Assembly (NCBI GenBank): GCA_944323645.1
Contig: CALUTE010000004.1
Span: 1-64,000 of the forward strand
Reading direction: 5' to 3'
DNA from: an uncultured Helicobacter sp.
Lineage (GTDB): Bacteria > Campylobacterota > Campylobacteria > Campylobacterales > Helicobacteraceae
Length of the DNA stretch: 64,000 bases
How positions within the stretch are numbered: the stretch's first letter is position 1; each line of letters opens with the position of its first letter. The translations under genes and the position numbers were made by a program. A model generated the notes under the pieces. It did no database searches. It was not told the DNA's origin and saw nothing but the letters and a program-made list of their open reading frames with translations. Positions 40,748 to 49,812 of this stretch are shown here, piece by piece.

Positions 40748-42295
40748 GTGAATGATACATATATAACACTTATGATTTTTATATTTTTTTTCGTACTTGC
40801 TGGGTGCGCTTCCGTAGTGCCTTCCACCCATTATCTGAAAAAACCCATAAAATCTACTTGGATCGACTATAACTACTTAGATTCTCCCTTTGCTCTCCCC
40901 TACCTCGACAAACTCCAAACAAAAGATCAAAGTGGCGCTATGCTCATTTCTGATGGATCATATGCATTGTTACACCGTGCTTCTTTAGCGCGTATGGCAA
41001 AGTTTTCCCTAGAAATTCAAACCTATATCTACAAAAATGATATTACTTCGCGCGTGCTTATGCACGAAATATGGCTTGCTGCTAATCGAGGCGTAAAGGT
41101 AAAAATGATTATTGATGATAATGGGCTAGATTCTGATTATTCTGATATTATTATGCTTAATGGGCATCCCAATATAGAAGTCAAGGTTTTTAACCCTTAC
41201 CGCAATAGAATCAAAGCATTTCGCCTGCCAGAAATGGTGTTTCATTTTAATCGTATCAATCGTCGTATGCATAATAAGCTATTTATCGCCGATGGAGTCG
41301 CACTCATCATAGGCGGGCGCAATATTGCTGATACATATTTCAACAATAAAACTGATATAAATTTTTCAGACACTGATGCACTCTTTTTAGGAAAAATAGC
41401 TGCACAAGCGCGCGAAAGCTTTAAACAATATTGGGAATATCACCGAGCTATTCCTGTAGAATTCCTTCCTTCAAAGCATAAGATGAAAAAGTTTATAAAA
41501 CATTACAACGCGACAATTGCCGATCTTGAAGCGGATTCTGCTGAATGGGATAAATACGAACACGCCATTACAGAATTTATACAACGCTATGAAAATAAGA
41601 TCAACACTATGCATTGGGGTAATGGCTATCTTATCGCTGATGATCCAGAAAAAATCGATGCAAAAATCCCTACAAGCAAAATCTACAAAGAACTTGGCAA
41701 TGTGCTTGCTAGCGCGACAGATTCGATTTATGTTTCTTCAGCCTATTTTGTACCGGGCAAAAATGGACTTGCAACTATGAAAGATTTTGTGCAAAGGGGA
41801 GGTAATCTGTTTGTTTTGACAAATTCCCTCTCAAGCACAGATTCTTTGCCGGTGTATGCAGGGTGGGAGCGGTATCGTGATAAGCTTGTCAAAGCTGGAG
41901 TGTATGTCTATGAATATCGCAAAAGTGCTGGCAAAATCAAAGTTCGTGGGCGTATGACATCAGGTGCAAGTTTGCATAGCAAAACATTTGTGATCGATAA
42001 CAAAATCACTTGGATTGGAAGTTTTAATCTCGATCCACGCTCAAGTATCATCAACACAGAAGTAGTAGCAGTGTTTGATAATGAAGATTTTGCCAAAGAA
42101 ACAACAAACCTAATTCACATCGATATGCAAGGAGCTTGGCGTTTAGAACTAGAAAAAGGCAAAACAAAATGGTGTGCGCAAAACGACCCAAATGGGGAAG
42201 ATGGTATAATATGTGTTACAAAACTACCTGATACAAGTTTATGGTTGCGATTTCTTAATCTCCTTATGAAAATATTCCCAGAAAACCAGCTCTAA
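40748..42295 (+). CDS. Phospholipase D family lipoprotein (cardiolipin synthase ClsC-like)
   Basis: The 515-residue protein begins with a lipoprotein signal (lipobox LAGC, Cys20) and has two HxK(x4)D motifs: HNKLFIAD (His near 175) with a following GGRNIADTY, and HSKTFVID (His near 410) with IGSFNLDPRS. That pairing, and the RGVKVKMIIDDNG segment, place it with ClsC/YmdC-type cardiolipin synthases or secreted PLD enzymes, like the protein I recall as HP0190. It is expected in the periplasm or outer membrane. GTG start, preceded by AAGGAG. A run of eight T (40784-40791) lies in the signal-peptide codons and could slip. Confidence 0.85.
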   Translation: MNDTYITLMIFIFFFVLAGCASVVPSTHYLKKPIKSTWIDYNYLDSPFALPYLDKLQTKDQSGAMLISDGSYALLHRASLARMAKFSLEIQTYIYKNDITSRVLMHEIWLAANRGVKVKMIIDDNGLDSDYSDIIMLNGHPNIEVKVFNPYRNRIKAFRLPEMVFHFNRINRRMHNKLFIADGVALIIGGRNIADTYFNNKTDINFSDTDALFLGKIAAQARESFKQYWEYHRAIPVEFLPSKHKMKKFIKHYNATIADLEADSAEWDKYEHAITEFIQRYENKINTMHWGNGYLIADDPEKIDAKIPTSKIYKELGNVLASATDSIYVSSAYFVPGKNGLATMKDFVQRGGNLFVLTNSLSSTDSLPVYAGWERYRDKLVKAGVYVYEYRKSAGKIKVRGRMTSGASLHSKTFVIDNKITWIGSFNLDPRSSIINTEVVAVFDNEDFAKETTNLIHIDMQGAWRLELEKGKTKWCAQNDPNGEDGIICVTKLPDTSLWLRFLNLLMKIFPENQL

Positions 42296-42543
42296 TTAGT
42301 CTCCTTAGATTCTCGTGGTGTTTTATATCTTGGGTAATCATTTGGCGAGTTGTCTCTTTTTGGGAGCTTTCATACTAGCATAGGAACTTCTGCCTCACAA
42401 ACAATAAACTTTCAAAACAACGCAAAATCTCGCCACAGTTAAATTTTATAGGCAAATCTCATGATAAACTCTTCGTGCTCGCTTTGGATCCTGTGTAGTT
42501 CTAGATTCTATGAATCTCTATTGCTTCGGCTTTCTTACTGAAG
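42296..42543. other. Intergenic stretch without recognisable genes
   Basis: Between the convergent PLD and murE genes, this part shows two AGATTCT words (42308, 42502) and scattered short inverted repeats, but no open frame with coding character and no clear terminator. It leads into the CGCAATGAC repeat cluster. Confidence 0.5.
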
Positions 42544-42650
42544 TTCGCAATGACAAAACCCGCACTCATTCGCAATGACGATTCTACTATGTCATTGCGA
42601 GAATCTGCTTTACTTTTTGCCACTCAATTGCGAGACTTGCAAGGCAAGTC
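42544..42650. repeat. CGCAATGAC repeat cluster
   Basis: TTCGCAATGAC occurs twice in direct orientation (42544-42554, 42569-42579), followed by the inverse GTCATTGCGAGAA (42591-42603). A further TTGCGAGAC then leads into a perfect 7-bp hairpin, GACTTGC AAG GCAAGTC (42634-42650). Paired GTCATTGCGAG and CGCAATGAC units are a common intergenic repeat in many bacterial genomes. Here they sit between convergent genes, where they could fold in RNA or mark a repeat insertion. Confidence 0.6.
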
Positions 42651-42696
42651 GTGGCGCACGTGAGTAGCACTTGCCCATACTTGCAAATCCATAACA

Positions 42697-44112
42697 TTAG
42701 AATCTGGATTCTATGGGTTTGCTTACCTCCACTTGGCTACCGCCTTTCACTCTTTGTAATGCATTCAAAATCTCTTCCTTGTCATCAAAAGGATATTGTG
42801 TTGTACCAATGATTTGATATTTCTCATCACCTTTGCCAAGCACGAGTAGCACCTCATCTTCTTGTAACTCAGCGATTGCGCGCCAAATAGCTGCTCTTCT
42901 GTCAGGCTCAATGATGCAATGCGCCTCCTTAGTCATACCGCTTGCTATTTGTGCAATAATAGACTCTTTATTCTCACTGCGCGGATTATCGCTTGTGAGG
43001 TAGATTCTATGAGCATACTGCTGCGCTATCTTTCCCATTTTTGGACGCTTAGTCGCGTCTCTATCACCTCCTGCTCCAAACAACACAACAATCTTTTTTG
43101 TCTTAAAACTCTCAAAAATCTGGCGCATTCCATCGTGTGTGTGCGCAAAATCTACAATAACAAGTGGATTCTGACTAACAACCTCCATACGCCCCTCCAC
43201 GCCACCAAAGTTTTCAAGCTTCTTGGCAATAGATTCTATGCTTATAGAAATGTCAGAATTTAAATCCAAATTTGAACAAAGTGCAGGCTCCATACATAGC
43301 CTCTTAACACACAAAAGCGCGCCAAGCACATTGTAGAGGTTATGCTTACCATAAAGTGGTACTTCAATAAGAGTTTCTTCAGACTGCTCTTGTGGTGCTA
43401 GGTTCTTAGCTTGTTTGCCATAGAAAGGATTGTAGCGAATATGCGCACACATTGGGTGATCAAGACTATAAGCATTAACTTTTAGATTTGCATTAGATTC
43501 TATGCCATATGTGTAAAGATTGCTTGGATTGCAATATGCGCGTGGCTCATCAGCATTGATAATCTTAAGCGTCTCATCAGCAAAAAAGCTATTTTTTACG
43601 CGAATATACTCTTCAATAGTTTTATGATAATCTAAATGATCGCTTGTGATATTTGTAAGCACTTTTGCACAAAATGTTAGCCCAGCAATCCGATCTTGAT
43701 GAATTGCGTGCGAGCTCACTTCCATAATAGCAAAATCACACTCTTTCACACTTTCTAAAATCGCATAAAGCTCTAGCACGCCAGGCGTTGTTAGCCCCTT
43801 TGGTCGGATTTGTATATCATTCTTAAATACGCCTCGTGTCCCTATCAGTGCGCACGAATACCCCATATCAAGCAAAAGCGAATAAATAAGGGCGGCGGTT
43901 GTGGTTTTGCCATTAGTGCCAGTAATCCCTACAAGATTTGGCAAGGGTTTGTAATATTCTATTAGCTTGGCTGCATCAATAGATTCTGGGACAAAAAACG
44001 CAGAATTACGCTTGGTTCGTACAAACAGCGTATCAGAATCCAACTCCCTAGAATCATCACTTAAAAATGCGTATCGCTTAGCATTAAATACGATCTCCTT
44101 TTGGATTTTCAT
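42697..44112 (-). CDS. murE: UDP-MurNAc-tripeptide synthetase MurE
   Basis: Adds the third amino acid of the peptidoglycan stem. The 471-residue protein has the ATP-binding GTNGKTT at 65-71, the central Mur ligase motif NITSDHLDYH and, in the carboxy-terminal domain, DNPRSE, the box that selects meso-diaminopimelate. AGGAAG precedes the ATG. The stop codon overlaps an inverted pair of GATTC words (TAGAATC TG GATTCTA, 42698-42713). It follows a small uncharacterised gene and nfu on the same strand, an order I also recall from H. pylori. Confidence 0.96.
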   Translation of the reverse strand: MKIQKEIVFNAKRYAFLSDDSRELDSDTLFVRTKRNSAFFVPESIDAAKLIEYYKPLPNLVGITGTNGKTTTAALIYSLLLDMGYSCALIGTRGVFKNDIQIRPKGLTTPGVLELYAILESVKECDFAIMEVSSHAIHQDRIAGLTFCAKVLTNITSDHLDYHKTIEEYIRVKNSFFADETLKIINADEPRAYCNPSNLYTYGIESNANLKVNAYSLDHPMCAHIRYNPFYGKQAKNLAPQEQSEETLIEVPLYGKHNLYNVLGALLCVKRLCMEPALCSNLDLNSDISISIESIAKKLENFGGVEGRMEVVSQNPLVIVDFAHTHDGMRQIFESFKTKKIVVLFGAGGDRDATKRPKMGKIAQQYAHRIYLTSDNPRSENKESIIAQIASGMTKEAHCIIEPDRRAAIWRAIAELQEDEVLLVLGKGDEKYQIIGTTQYPFDDKEEILNALQRVKGGSQVEVSKPIESRF

Positions 44113-44176
44113 TCTACTTCCTACTGCCTGTTATATTCATTGTAGCTACTGCATTACCAAATATATTAGTGTGCCA

Positions 44177-44845
44177 CTATTCTTTATTTGAGGTTTTTTT
44201 ATTGGAGGTTTTGGCGCAGACTTCTTTGGCTGGCGTATTTGATTTTATCTTGCGAATACTCTGGATAATTTTTGCGATTTTATCATTATAAGCGATCTGT
44301 GGCATATCTTCGATATAAGAAAGTGCAATATGTTCAAAACCATTAGCGATAAGATCTTGCAAAAATTGATAGAAATCATCACGCGCAGTAAAAATAATCT
44401 TTGTACTAAAAATAAGGTTCTCAAATGCCTCTTTAAACCCTCTCTCCAAGCAAAGCACTCTAAAATCTCTATAAGTTATGCCACTTAGCTGTTCAGATTC
44501 TAAAGACTCCTCTTCTTCTGCTATTTTTGAAATATAGTTTAGATTCTCATCAAACCCCTCAAGCATTTCAAGCATTTGTTTGCGGATATTATTGCGATTT
44601 GCACGCGCTGATGTAGCAAGCAAAATCTGATAAAGCTCATTAAAAACTTCTGCCTTTTTTGGAAAATCATTACCAATATCTGCAATCAAAACACCAATTT
44701 TTGCGTCCAAATCACCAGAATCCAAACTAAGTGCTTCACCAAAATGATGCATAGCAAGCGTGTAGTTTCGATTGCTCAGTGCCTTGAAACCATTTTTAAT
44801 ATGCCTACGCTTCTGCGGGCTGTAAGAAGAAACTGTTTGTATCAT
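44177..44845 (-). CDS. Small helical protein of unknown function
   Basis: The 222-residue protein begins with a TPR-like helix pair (KNGFKALSNRNYTLAMHHFGEALSLDSGDLDAKIGVLIA), continues as charged helices with an acidic stretch (EEEESLESEQ) and ends in a basic Lys/Ser tail. There is no signal or membrane segment. The first 60 residues suggest protein-protein contact. Its start overlaps the nfu stop by four bases (ATGA), so it is translated with nfu, and murE follows. I recall an uncharacterised gene at this place in H. pylori. No function is assigned. Confidence 0.6.
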   Translation of the reverse strand: MIQTVSSYSPQKRRHIKNGFKALSNRNYTLAMHHFGEALSLDSGDLDAKIGVLIADIGNDFPKKAEVFNELYQILLATSARANRNNIRKQMLEMLEGFDENLNYISKIAEEEESLESEQLSGITYRDFRVLCLERGFKEAFENLIFSTKIIFTARDDFYQFLQDLIANGFEHIALSYIEDMPQIAYNDKIAKIIQSIRKIKSNTPAKEVCAKTSNKKTSNKE

Positions 44846-45099
44846 TGCATATCCTTAGATTCTATTACTTCTATTTCTGGATGAATATCGTTTTTAAGCT
44901 GGCGCTCTATGCCATATTTTAGGGTTGTTTGCGATGCGCTACACCCGCGACAAGCACCCTCTAGTTGCACATAAACCTTACCATCCTTTATCGCTAATAG
45001 TGTTACATTACCACCATCGCGAACTAGCATAGGGCGCACTTTGTCAATCGAGTGTTGCACCGGATCATAAAGCTCTTCATCACTAAAAGGCAATGCCAT
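44842..45099 (-). CDS. nfu: Nfu-type iron-sulfur carrier
   Basis: The 85-residue protein is a single NifU carboxy-terminal (Nfu) domain with the cluster-binding CRGCSAS motif and the surrounding VRPMLVRDGGNVTLL and VQLEGAC segments. Such proteins carry [4Fe-4S] clusters to target enzymes. It heads the nfu, small-protein, murE unit with AAGGAAG before the ATG. It is divergent from metG. Confidence 0.93.
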   Translation of the reverse strand: MALPFSDEELYDPVQHSIDKVRPMLVRDGGNVTLLAIKDGKVYVQLEGACRGCSASQTTLKYGIERQLKNDIHPEIEVIESKDMQ

Positions 45100-45187
45100 T
45101 ATACTTCCTTACAATAAATTTTTAGATATTGTAGCATAGTGCGTTTGTGGGTTGCTTAAGCCTTGTAGTTTTTAAGCATTAAAGCCT

Positions 45188-45193
45188 TATAAT
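45188..45193 (+). promoter_or_regulatory. -10 box for metG
   Basis: TATAAT lies 28 bases upstream of the metG ATG, with AAGGAAG between as ribosome binding site. It is the best vegetative promoter candidate for the run metG to the cholesterol glucosyltransferase gene. Confidence 0.5.
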
Positions 45194-45221
45194 TGTAAGC
45201 AAACAACACCAAGGAAGCGCA

Positions 45222-47180
45222 ATGAAAGAATTTATCTCTACGCCTATTTATTATGTCAATGATAAACCACACATCGGGCACGCCTACACAACTATTATCG
45301 CTGATATGTTAAAAAAATACAAATGGCTTAATGGTAGCGATGTATTTTTGCTCACTGGCACCGATGAACACGGACAGAAAATCGAACAATCTGCTAAAAG
45401 TAAAAATAAAACCCCACAAGCCTATACCGATGAGATAAGCGCTATTTTCCGTGTCTTGTGGAACGAGCTAGAAATCGATTATGACTATTTTATTCGTACA
45501 ACAGATACCTACCACAAAGAAGCAGTTGTAGCAGTGTTTGAGAAACTTTGTGCTAATGGCGATGTCTATCTTGGTGAGTATGAAGGAGATTATTGTGTAA
45601 GTTGTGAAAGCTTTTTTGTCAATGTTGCTAATGGAATCTGTCCTGATTGTGCAGGTAACAAGCCACTCACAAAAATCAAAGAAGAGAGTTATTTTTTCGC
45701 ACTTAGCAAATACCAACAAAAACTCCTAGATTGGTATCACAGCAGCGATAATGTGATTCTGCCAGCCTATCGAAAAAATGAAGTGATACGTTTTGTAGAA
45801 GGCGGGCTACAAGATCTCTCTATCTCACGCACAAGCTTTGAATGGGGTATTACACTTCCACCACTTGCAACAAACCAAAATACCTCCACATCACGCAAAA
45901 AGCACATTGCGTATGTTTGGCTTGATGCGTTGTTTAACTACCTTAGTGCGCTTGGATTTTTTAATACCAAAATGCAGGATAGAAAATCATACTGGGAAAA
46001 TGCCACACACATTGTTGGTAAAGATATTTTACGTTTTCATGCAATCTATTGGCCAGCCTTTTTGATGAGCCTAAATCTTCCGCTGCCAAAGCATATTTAC
46101 GTACACGGATGGTGGATGCGCGATGGCGAAAAAATGAGCAAAAGTCTTGGGAATGTTATCGACCCAAAAGAGTTTGCAAAAGCATATGGGGTTGAGAATC
46201 TGCGCTATTATCTCTTACGAGAAACGCCCTTTGGGCAAGATGGCGACTTTAGCCAAAAAGGGCTTGTTGAACGCATTAATACTGAACTTGCAAATGATTT
46301 GGGCAATCTTATAAACCGCATTGTTGGTATGGGCGAAAAATACACAAACAATGTCATACAAAGCACTTATGAAGAAATGCAAAATGATTTTAAACACGAA
46401 CTAACAACGCTAGATTCTCTGCTAGCAAATCTTGATATAAAAATGCGCACTATGCAAATAAAATCCTATCTCGAAGATCTCTTTAAACTTCTTGGGCTAG
46501 GAAATGCAAGCATTGCAAAATATGAACCGTGGAATCTCTACAAACAAGGCAATATATCAAAAGTTCAAAGCCTGTTATGTCTGCTTTGTAACCTTGCGCT
46601 AAAAGTTGCCCACGCACTCTACCCTATTATGCCAAAAACTGCCAAAAACATTGCAAACACGCTACGTTGTGCAATCACTCAAGAATCCTATAAAACCATT
46701 ATGGTGCATAAGCAGTTTTTGACACAATTTCATCTCCAAAAATCCTCACCCCTTATCACAAAAATCGAGCATCTTCTTATTCCAGAATCTAACACACAAT
46801 CCACCCCACCACCCAATATAACCAAACAAACAAATCCAGCAGAATCTGGTATAGCAGAAGTTGGCATAGAAGATTTTGCCAAACTTGATATTCGCGTAGG
46901 AGAAGTACTTAGCGCAGAACCTGTCCCAAAATCAAGCAAACTCTTACGCCTAGAGATTGATCTTGGCGAGCAAGTACCACGCGTAGTGCTAAGTGGTATC
47001 GCAGAATTCTACACACCACAAGAGCTAATAGGCTCACAAGTATGTGTTATAGCAAACCTAAAACCAGCCAAAATTATGGGACAGTACAGCTTTGGAATGA
47101 TACTTGCTAGTAAAGATGAAAATGGTCTATCACTCGTTCGTATAGACAAAAAACGAAAAAACGGAAGCAAGGTTAGCTAG
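45222..47180 (+). CDS. metG: Methionyl-tRNA synthetase
   Basis: The 652-residue protein has HIGH at 17-20, a zinc-knuckle insert with CVSC and CPDC pairs, the KMSKS loop near 303-307 (GEKMSKSLGNV), a helical anticodon domain, and a carboxy-terminal OB-fold tRNA-binding domain (about 550-652, FAKLDIRVGEVLSAEPVPKSSKLL). The linker before that domain is rich in Pro/Thr/Asn and carries two of the dispersed words. AAGGAAG precedes the ATG. The stop overlaps the next start as TAGTG. Confidence 0.97.
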   Translation: MKEFISTPIYYVNDKPHIGHAYTTIIADMLKKYKWLNGSDVFLLTGTDEHGQKIEQSAKSKNKTPQAYTDEISAIFRVLWNELEIDYDYFIRTTDTYHKEAVVAVFEKLCANGDVYLGEYEGDYCVSCESFFVNVANGICPDCAGNKPLTKIKEESYFFALSKYQQKLLDWYHSSDNVILPAYRKNEVIRFVEGGLQDLSISRTSFEWGITLPPLATNQNTSTSRKKHIAYVWLDALFNYLSALGFFNTKMQDRKSYWENATHIVGKDILRFHAIYWPAFLMSLNLPLPKHIYVHGWWMRDGEKMSKSLGNVIDPKEFAKAYGVENLRYYLLRETPFGQDGDFSQKGLVERINTELANDLGNLINRIVGMGEKYTNNVIQSTYEEMQNDFKHELTTLDSLLANLDIKMRTMQIKSYLEDLFKLLGLGNASIAKYEPWNLYKQGNISKVQSLLCLLCNLALKVAHALYPIMPKTAKNIANTLRCAITQESYKTIMVHKQFLTQFHLQKSSPLITKIEHLLIPESNTQSTPPPNITKQTNPAESGIAEVGIEDFAKLDIRVGEVLSAEPVPKSSKLLRLEIDLGEQVPRVVLSGIAEFYTPQELIGSQVCVIANLKPAKIMGQYSFGMILASKDENGLSLVRIDKKRKNGSKVS

Positions 47181-48241
47181 TGCAAAAGAAAAAGCTAAGT
47201 GTAATCAAAGTCCAGCAGGTAGCCGAACTCATTAATGGTGAGTTGATGAACTCACCTGCTATTGGTAGTTTTGAAGGCTACACTACCCATTTAGAAAATG
47301 TCCAAAGAGGAATGCTATTTTTTGCAATAAACCCTCACCATATAGATTCTGCCTTGCAGCGCGGAGCATTTGGCGTAGTGTTTGATAAATTTGTACAAAC
47401 CCATATGAATGATGAAGAAATCGCTTGGATCAAGGTAGAATCTATCCCGCAATCCATTGTTCGCCTTATACGCTATGAACTTATGATAAATGGTGTGCAA
47501 ATGTTTGCCCTAAATCCTATCCAATACGCAATAGCACATAAACTTATTCGTGATAAAAACACACTTTTTTTTGATGATACGCCAATGAATCTGCTAGATG
47601 CCCTAGAATCAGCTCCAGCAAACATTATCGCTACATCTCCCCAGATTCTGGATTTAGCCCTTGAATGCACACCTTGTAGCACCCCACAAACTATGCCTTT
47701 TGACATCATCACACCGCACCCAATGTTTGAAAGCAAATTTTACTACAAGCTCCATTCCTATCAGATTCCACTTCCTAGTGTATTTTTACCGGAGCTTGCA
47801 GCAATAACTGATATGTGCGTACGTTCTGGTATTGCCTTTGACTTTGCACATTTTGAGCCTATTGCCTCGCTATTACCTATTTCTCTCGCGCAAGATGCAA
47901 GGATTGTACCCTTTGGTAGTAGCAATCGTGTCATTATCCCCACCAATGATAAAGACATTTTTCTCCGCTATGCCAAGTTCCTTAACCAAAATGCAAAATG
48001 GGCGCGTATAGTAATGTTGATCCCAACATTACTTAGCGAGGAGGAAGAAGATATTTACACACTCTATGAAGACCAAAACCAAAAGCCATTAGAACCGATC
48101 TGCTATGACTCATCAAATGAGCTTCCTATACTTCTAAAAACCACACCTTATAACTTTGGACTTATCTTTGGAATCAGCACACAAGGACTAGCATTTGTCC
48201 TCGCGCAAAATACGCAAGAATACGCCCCTGCACTCTTTTAA
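47180..48241 (+). CDS. Mur-ligase-N-terminal-like protein of unknown function
   Basis: The 353-residue protein opens with a segment like the substrate-binding domain of MurF: VAELINGELMNS, then FEGYTTHLENVQRGMLFFAI, the usual DSRxxxPGDLFxAL pattern in altered form. No ATP-binding GTNGKT motif follows, so it cannot be an ordinary Mur ligase. The remainder is unfamiliar and has no signal peptide. The GTG start overlaps the metG TAG, and cmoB follows three bases after its stop. I recall an uncharacterised gene at the same place in H. pylori. A ligand-binding or regulatory derivative of MurF is a guess. Confidence 0.55.
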   Translation: MQKKKLSVIKVQQVAELINGELMNSPAIGSFEGYTTHLENVQRGMLFFAINPHHIDSALQRGAFGVVFDKFVQTHMNDEEIAWIKVESIPQSIVRLIRYELMINGVQMFALNPIQYAIAHKLIRDKNTLFFDDTPMNLLDALESAPANIIATSPQILDLALECTPCSTPQTMPFDIITPHPMFESKFYYKLHSYQIPLPSVFLPELAAITDMCVRSGIAFDFAHFEPIASLLPISLAQDARIVPFGSSNRVIIPTNDKDIFLRYAKFLNQNAKWARIVMLIPTLLSEEEEDIYTLYEDQNQKPLEPICYDSSNELPILLKTTPYNFGLIFGISTQGLAFVLAQNTQEYAPALF

Positions 48242-48244
48242 CCA

Positions 48245-49369
48245 ATGCAATCTCACAGGCTACTAGAATCTAAAACTATAGCGCCTTTATGGCACTCTAT
48301 AAAAAACCTTTCATCACTCCTGCCCCAAGGTAGTGCTAGTTATCATTATGAGCAAGGCATACACATTGCAGGCGAAATCTTTGATACACCGCTAGATTCT
48401 ACACAATTGCGTATGTGGCAGAATCTATTACAATCAAATGATGAACAGATATTACACAGACTACACGCTTCTGGATATTTGGATTCTCCTTTTGTGATAG
48501 ATTCTAAGCCTCTTTGCATAATCGATTTGCTTAGTATATTAAGCTTTAGACTCAAATCTTGGCGCAAGGGAGCATTTATCCTGCGGGGCGAACAAACAAA
48601 GTTGCATATTGATAGCGAATGGCAAAGCTTCAAAAAATGGGATATCTTAGCACCCTTTGCCAAGCTTAATGGCGCATACATAGCTGATGTAGGGTGCAAC
48701 AATGGTTTTTATATGTTTGCAATGTATAATCGCGCTCTACAACAAGCACAAACAACATCACAAAGTAAGCCTTATGCAGAGATTGTAGGGTTTGATCCAA
48801 GTGGCTTATTTTTTTGCCAATTTCAATTTATAAACCACCTGCTTAATATGCCCATTACGTATGAACTGCTTGGTGTTCAAGATATGCCCACATACACCAA
48901 GGCGCAAAAAAATCGCTTTGATATTGTGTTTTGTCTTGGGGTTTTATACCATCGTAGCGATGTTTTTTCCACATTAAAAGCCCTTGCTCTAAGCCTAGAA
49001 AAAGGTGGGATTGTCTTTTTGGATACACTGATTTTTGATAGCAATGATATAGTAAAAACAGCAGAATCTACAGAATCCTGTGCGCTTGATAAGCTTGATA
49101 TTGTACTAAGCATACGCAAAAGTTATGCTAAAATGAGCAATGTATATTTTCTACCCAGTGTATGTGCGCTTGAAGGCTGGCTTGAGCGGTGTGGATTTAT
49201 TGATATAGAAGTACTTGCTATTGTCCCAACTACCACGCAAGAGCAACGTGCGACACTATGGATAGATTCTATGAGTCTTGAGCATTTTCTTGATCCGCTT
49301 GATAGCACAAAGACTGCAGAAGGCTATCCTGCGCCAAAAAGAGCATATATTAAGGCAAGGAGAAAATGA
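48245..49369 (+). CDS. cmoB: tRNA uridine-34 carboxymethyltransferase CmoB
   Basis: CmoB uses carboxy-SAM to make cmo5U34 in tRNAs. The 374-residue protein has the CmoB-specific amino-terminal segment (PLDSTQLRMWQNLL) and the methyltransferase core: VGCNNGFYMFAM, GFDPSGLFFCQFQFIN, FDIVFCLGVLYHRSD and GGIVFLDTLIFD. Inserts around residues 155-170 and 275-290 make it longer than the enterobacterial protein of about 323 residues. No cmoA, which makes the cofactor, is in view. It overlaps the thioesterase gene by four bases (ATGA). The ATG has little ribosome-binding signal, consistent with coupling to the gene before. Confidence 0.88.
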   Translation: MQSHRLLESKTIAPLWHSIKNLSSLLPQGSASYHYEQGIHIAGEIFDTPLDSTQLRMWQNLLQSNDEQILHRLHASGYLDSPFVIDSKPLCIIDLLSILSFRLKSWRKGAFILRGEQTKLHIDSEWQSFKKWDILAPFAKLNGAYIADVGCNNGFYMFAMYNRALQQAQTTSQSKPYAEIVGFDPSGLFFCQFQFINHLLNMPITYELLGVQDMPTYTKAQKNRFDIVFCLGVLYHRSDVFSTLKALALSLEKGGIVFLDTLIFDSNDIVKTAESTESCALDKLDIVLSIRKSYAKMSNVYFLPSVCALEGWLERCGFIDIEVLAIVPTTTQEQRATLWIDSMSLEHFLDPLDSTKTAEGYPAPKRAYIKARRK

Positions 49370-49812
49370 TGGATGAAGAAGAATTGCAAAACACCGTATT
49401 TCCGGGTGATCGTGTTGTTGCTTCAATGATTAATATGCATTTTTGTGGGCAACCTAGTGAAATCAAAAAAGACGAAGCAAAAGTTACACTGACTACGCGT
49501 GAAGATATGGAAGTAGATTCTGGAATCACACATACAGGGTTTGTCCAAGCAGCTGCTGGGTTTGCGGCACTTTGTGCAATCAATAAAAAAAACTCCATTA
49601 TTATTGGTTCTGATGTAAAGTTTCTAGCACCAGTGGAAACCAATCAAACAGTCGAATTTAAGGCGAAAACAGTGCTTGGAGATATGCGTAAATGTGAAGT
49701 GAAAGTTGAAGGTTTCGTACTGAATATCAAAATTTTTGATGGAATGTTTTATATCGTAATTTTTGACAAAAAACTCTTCAAGCTCAAATTAAAAGATGAT
49801 AAGGAGTTATAA
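49366..49812 (+). CDS. Hot-dog fold thioesterase
   Basis: The 148-residue protein is a single hot-dog domain of the acyl-CoA thioesterase kind: PGDRVVASMINMHFCGQP, ITHTGFVQAAAGFAALCAI as the active-site helix and SDVKFLAPVETNQTVEFKAKTV. Substrate is unknown. It lies between cmoB and the cholesterol glucosyltransferase, overlapping both (ATGA and TAATG), so it is translated in a tight operon. Because the next enzyme makes a lipid that is further acylated in H. pylori, a role in lipid turnover is conceivable but unsupported by sequence. Confidence 0.75.
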   Translation: MMDEEELQNTVFPGDRVVASMINMHFCGQPSEIKKDEAKVTLTTREDMEVDSGITHTGFVQAAAGFAALCAINKKNSIIIGSDVKFLAPVETNQTVEFKAKTVLGDMRKCEVKVEGFVLNIKIFDGMFYIVIFDKKLFKLKLKDDKEL

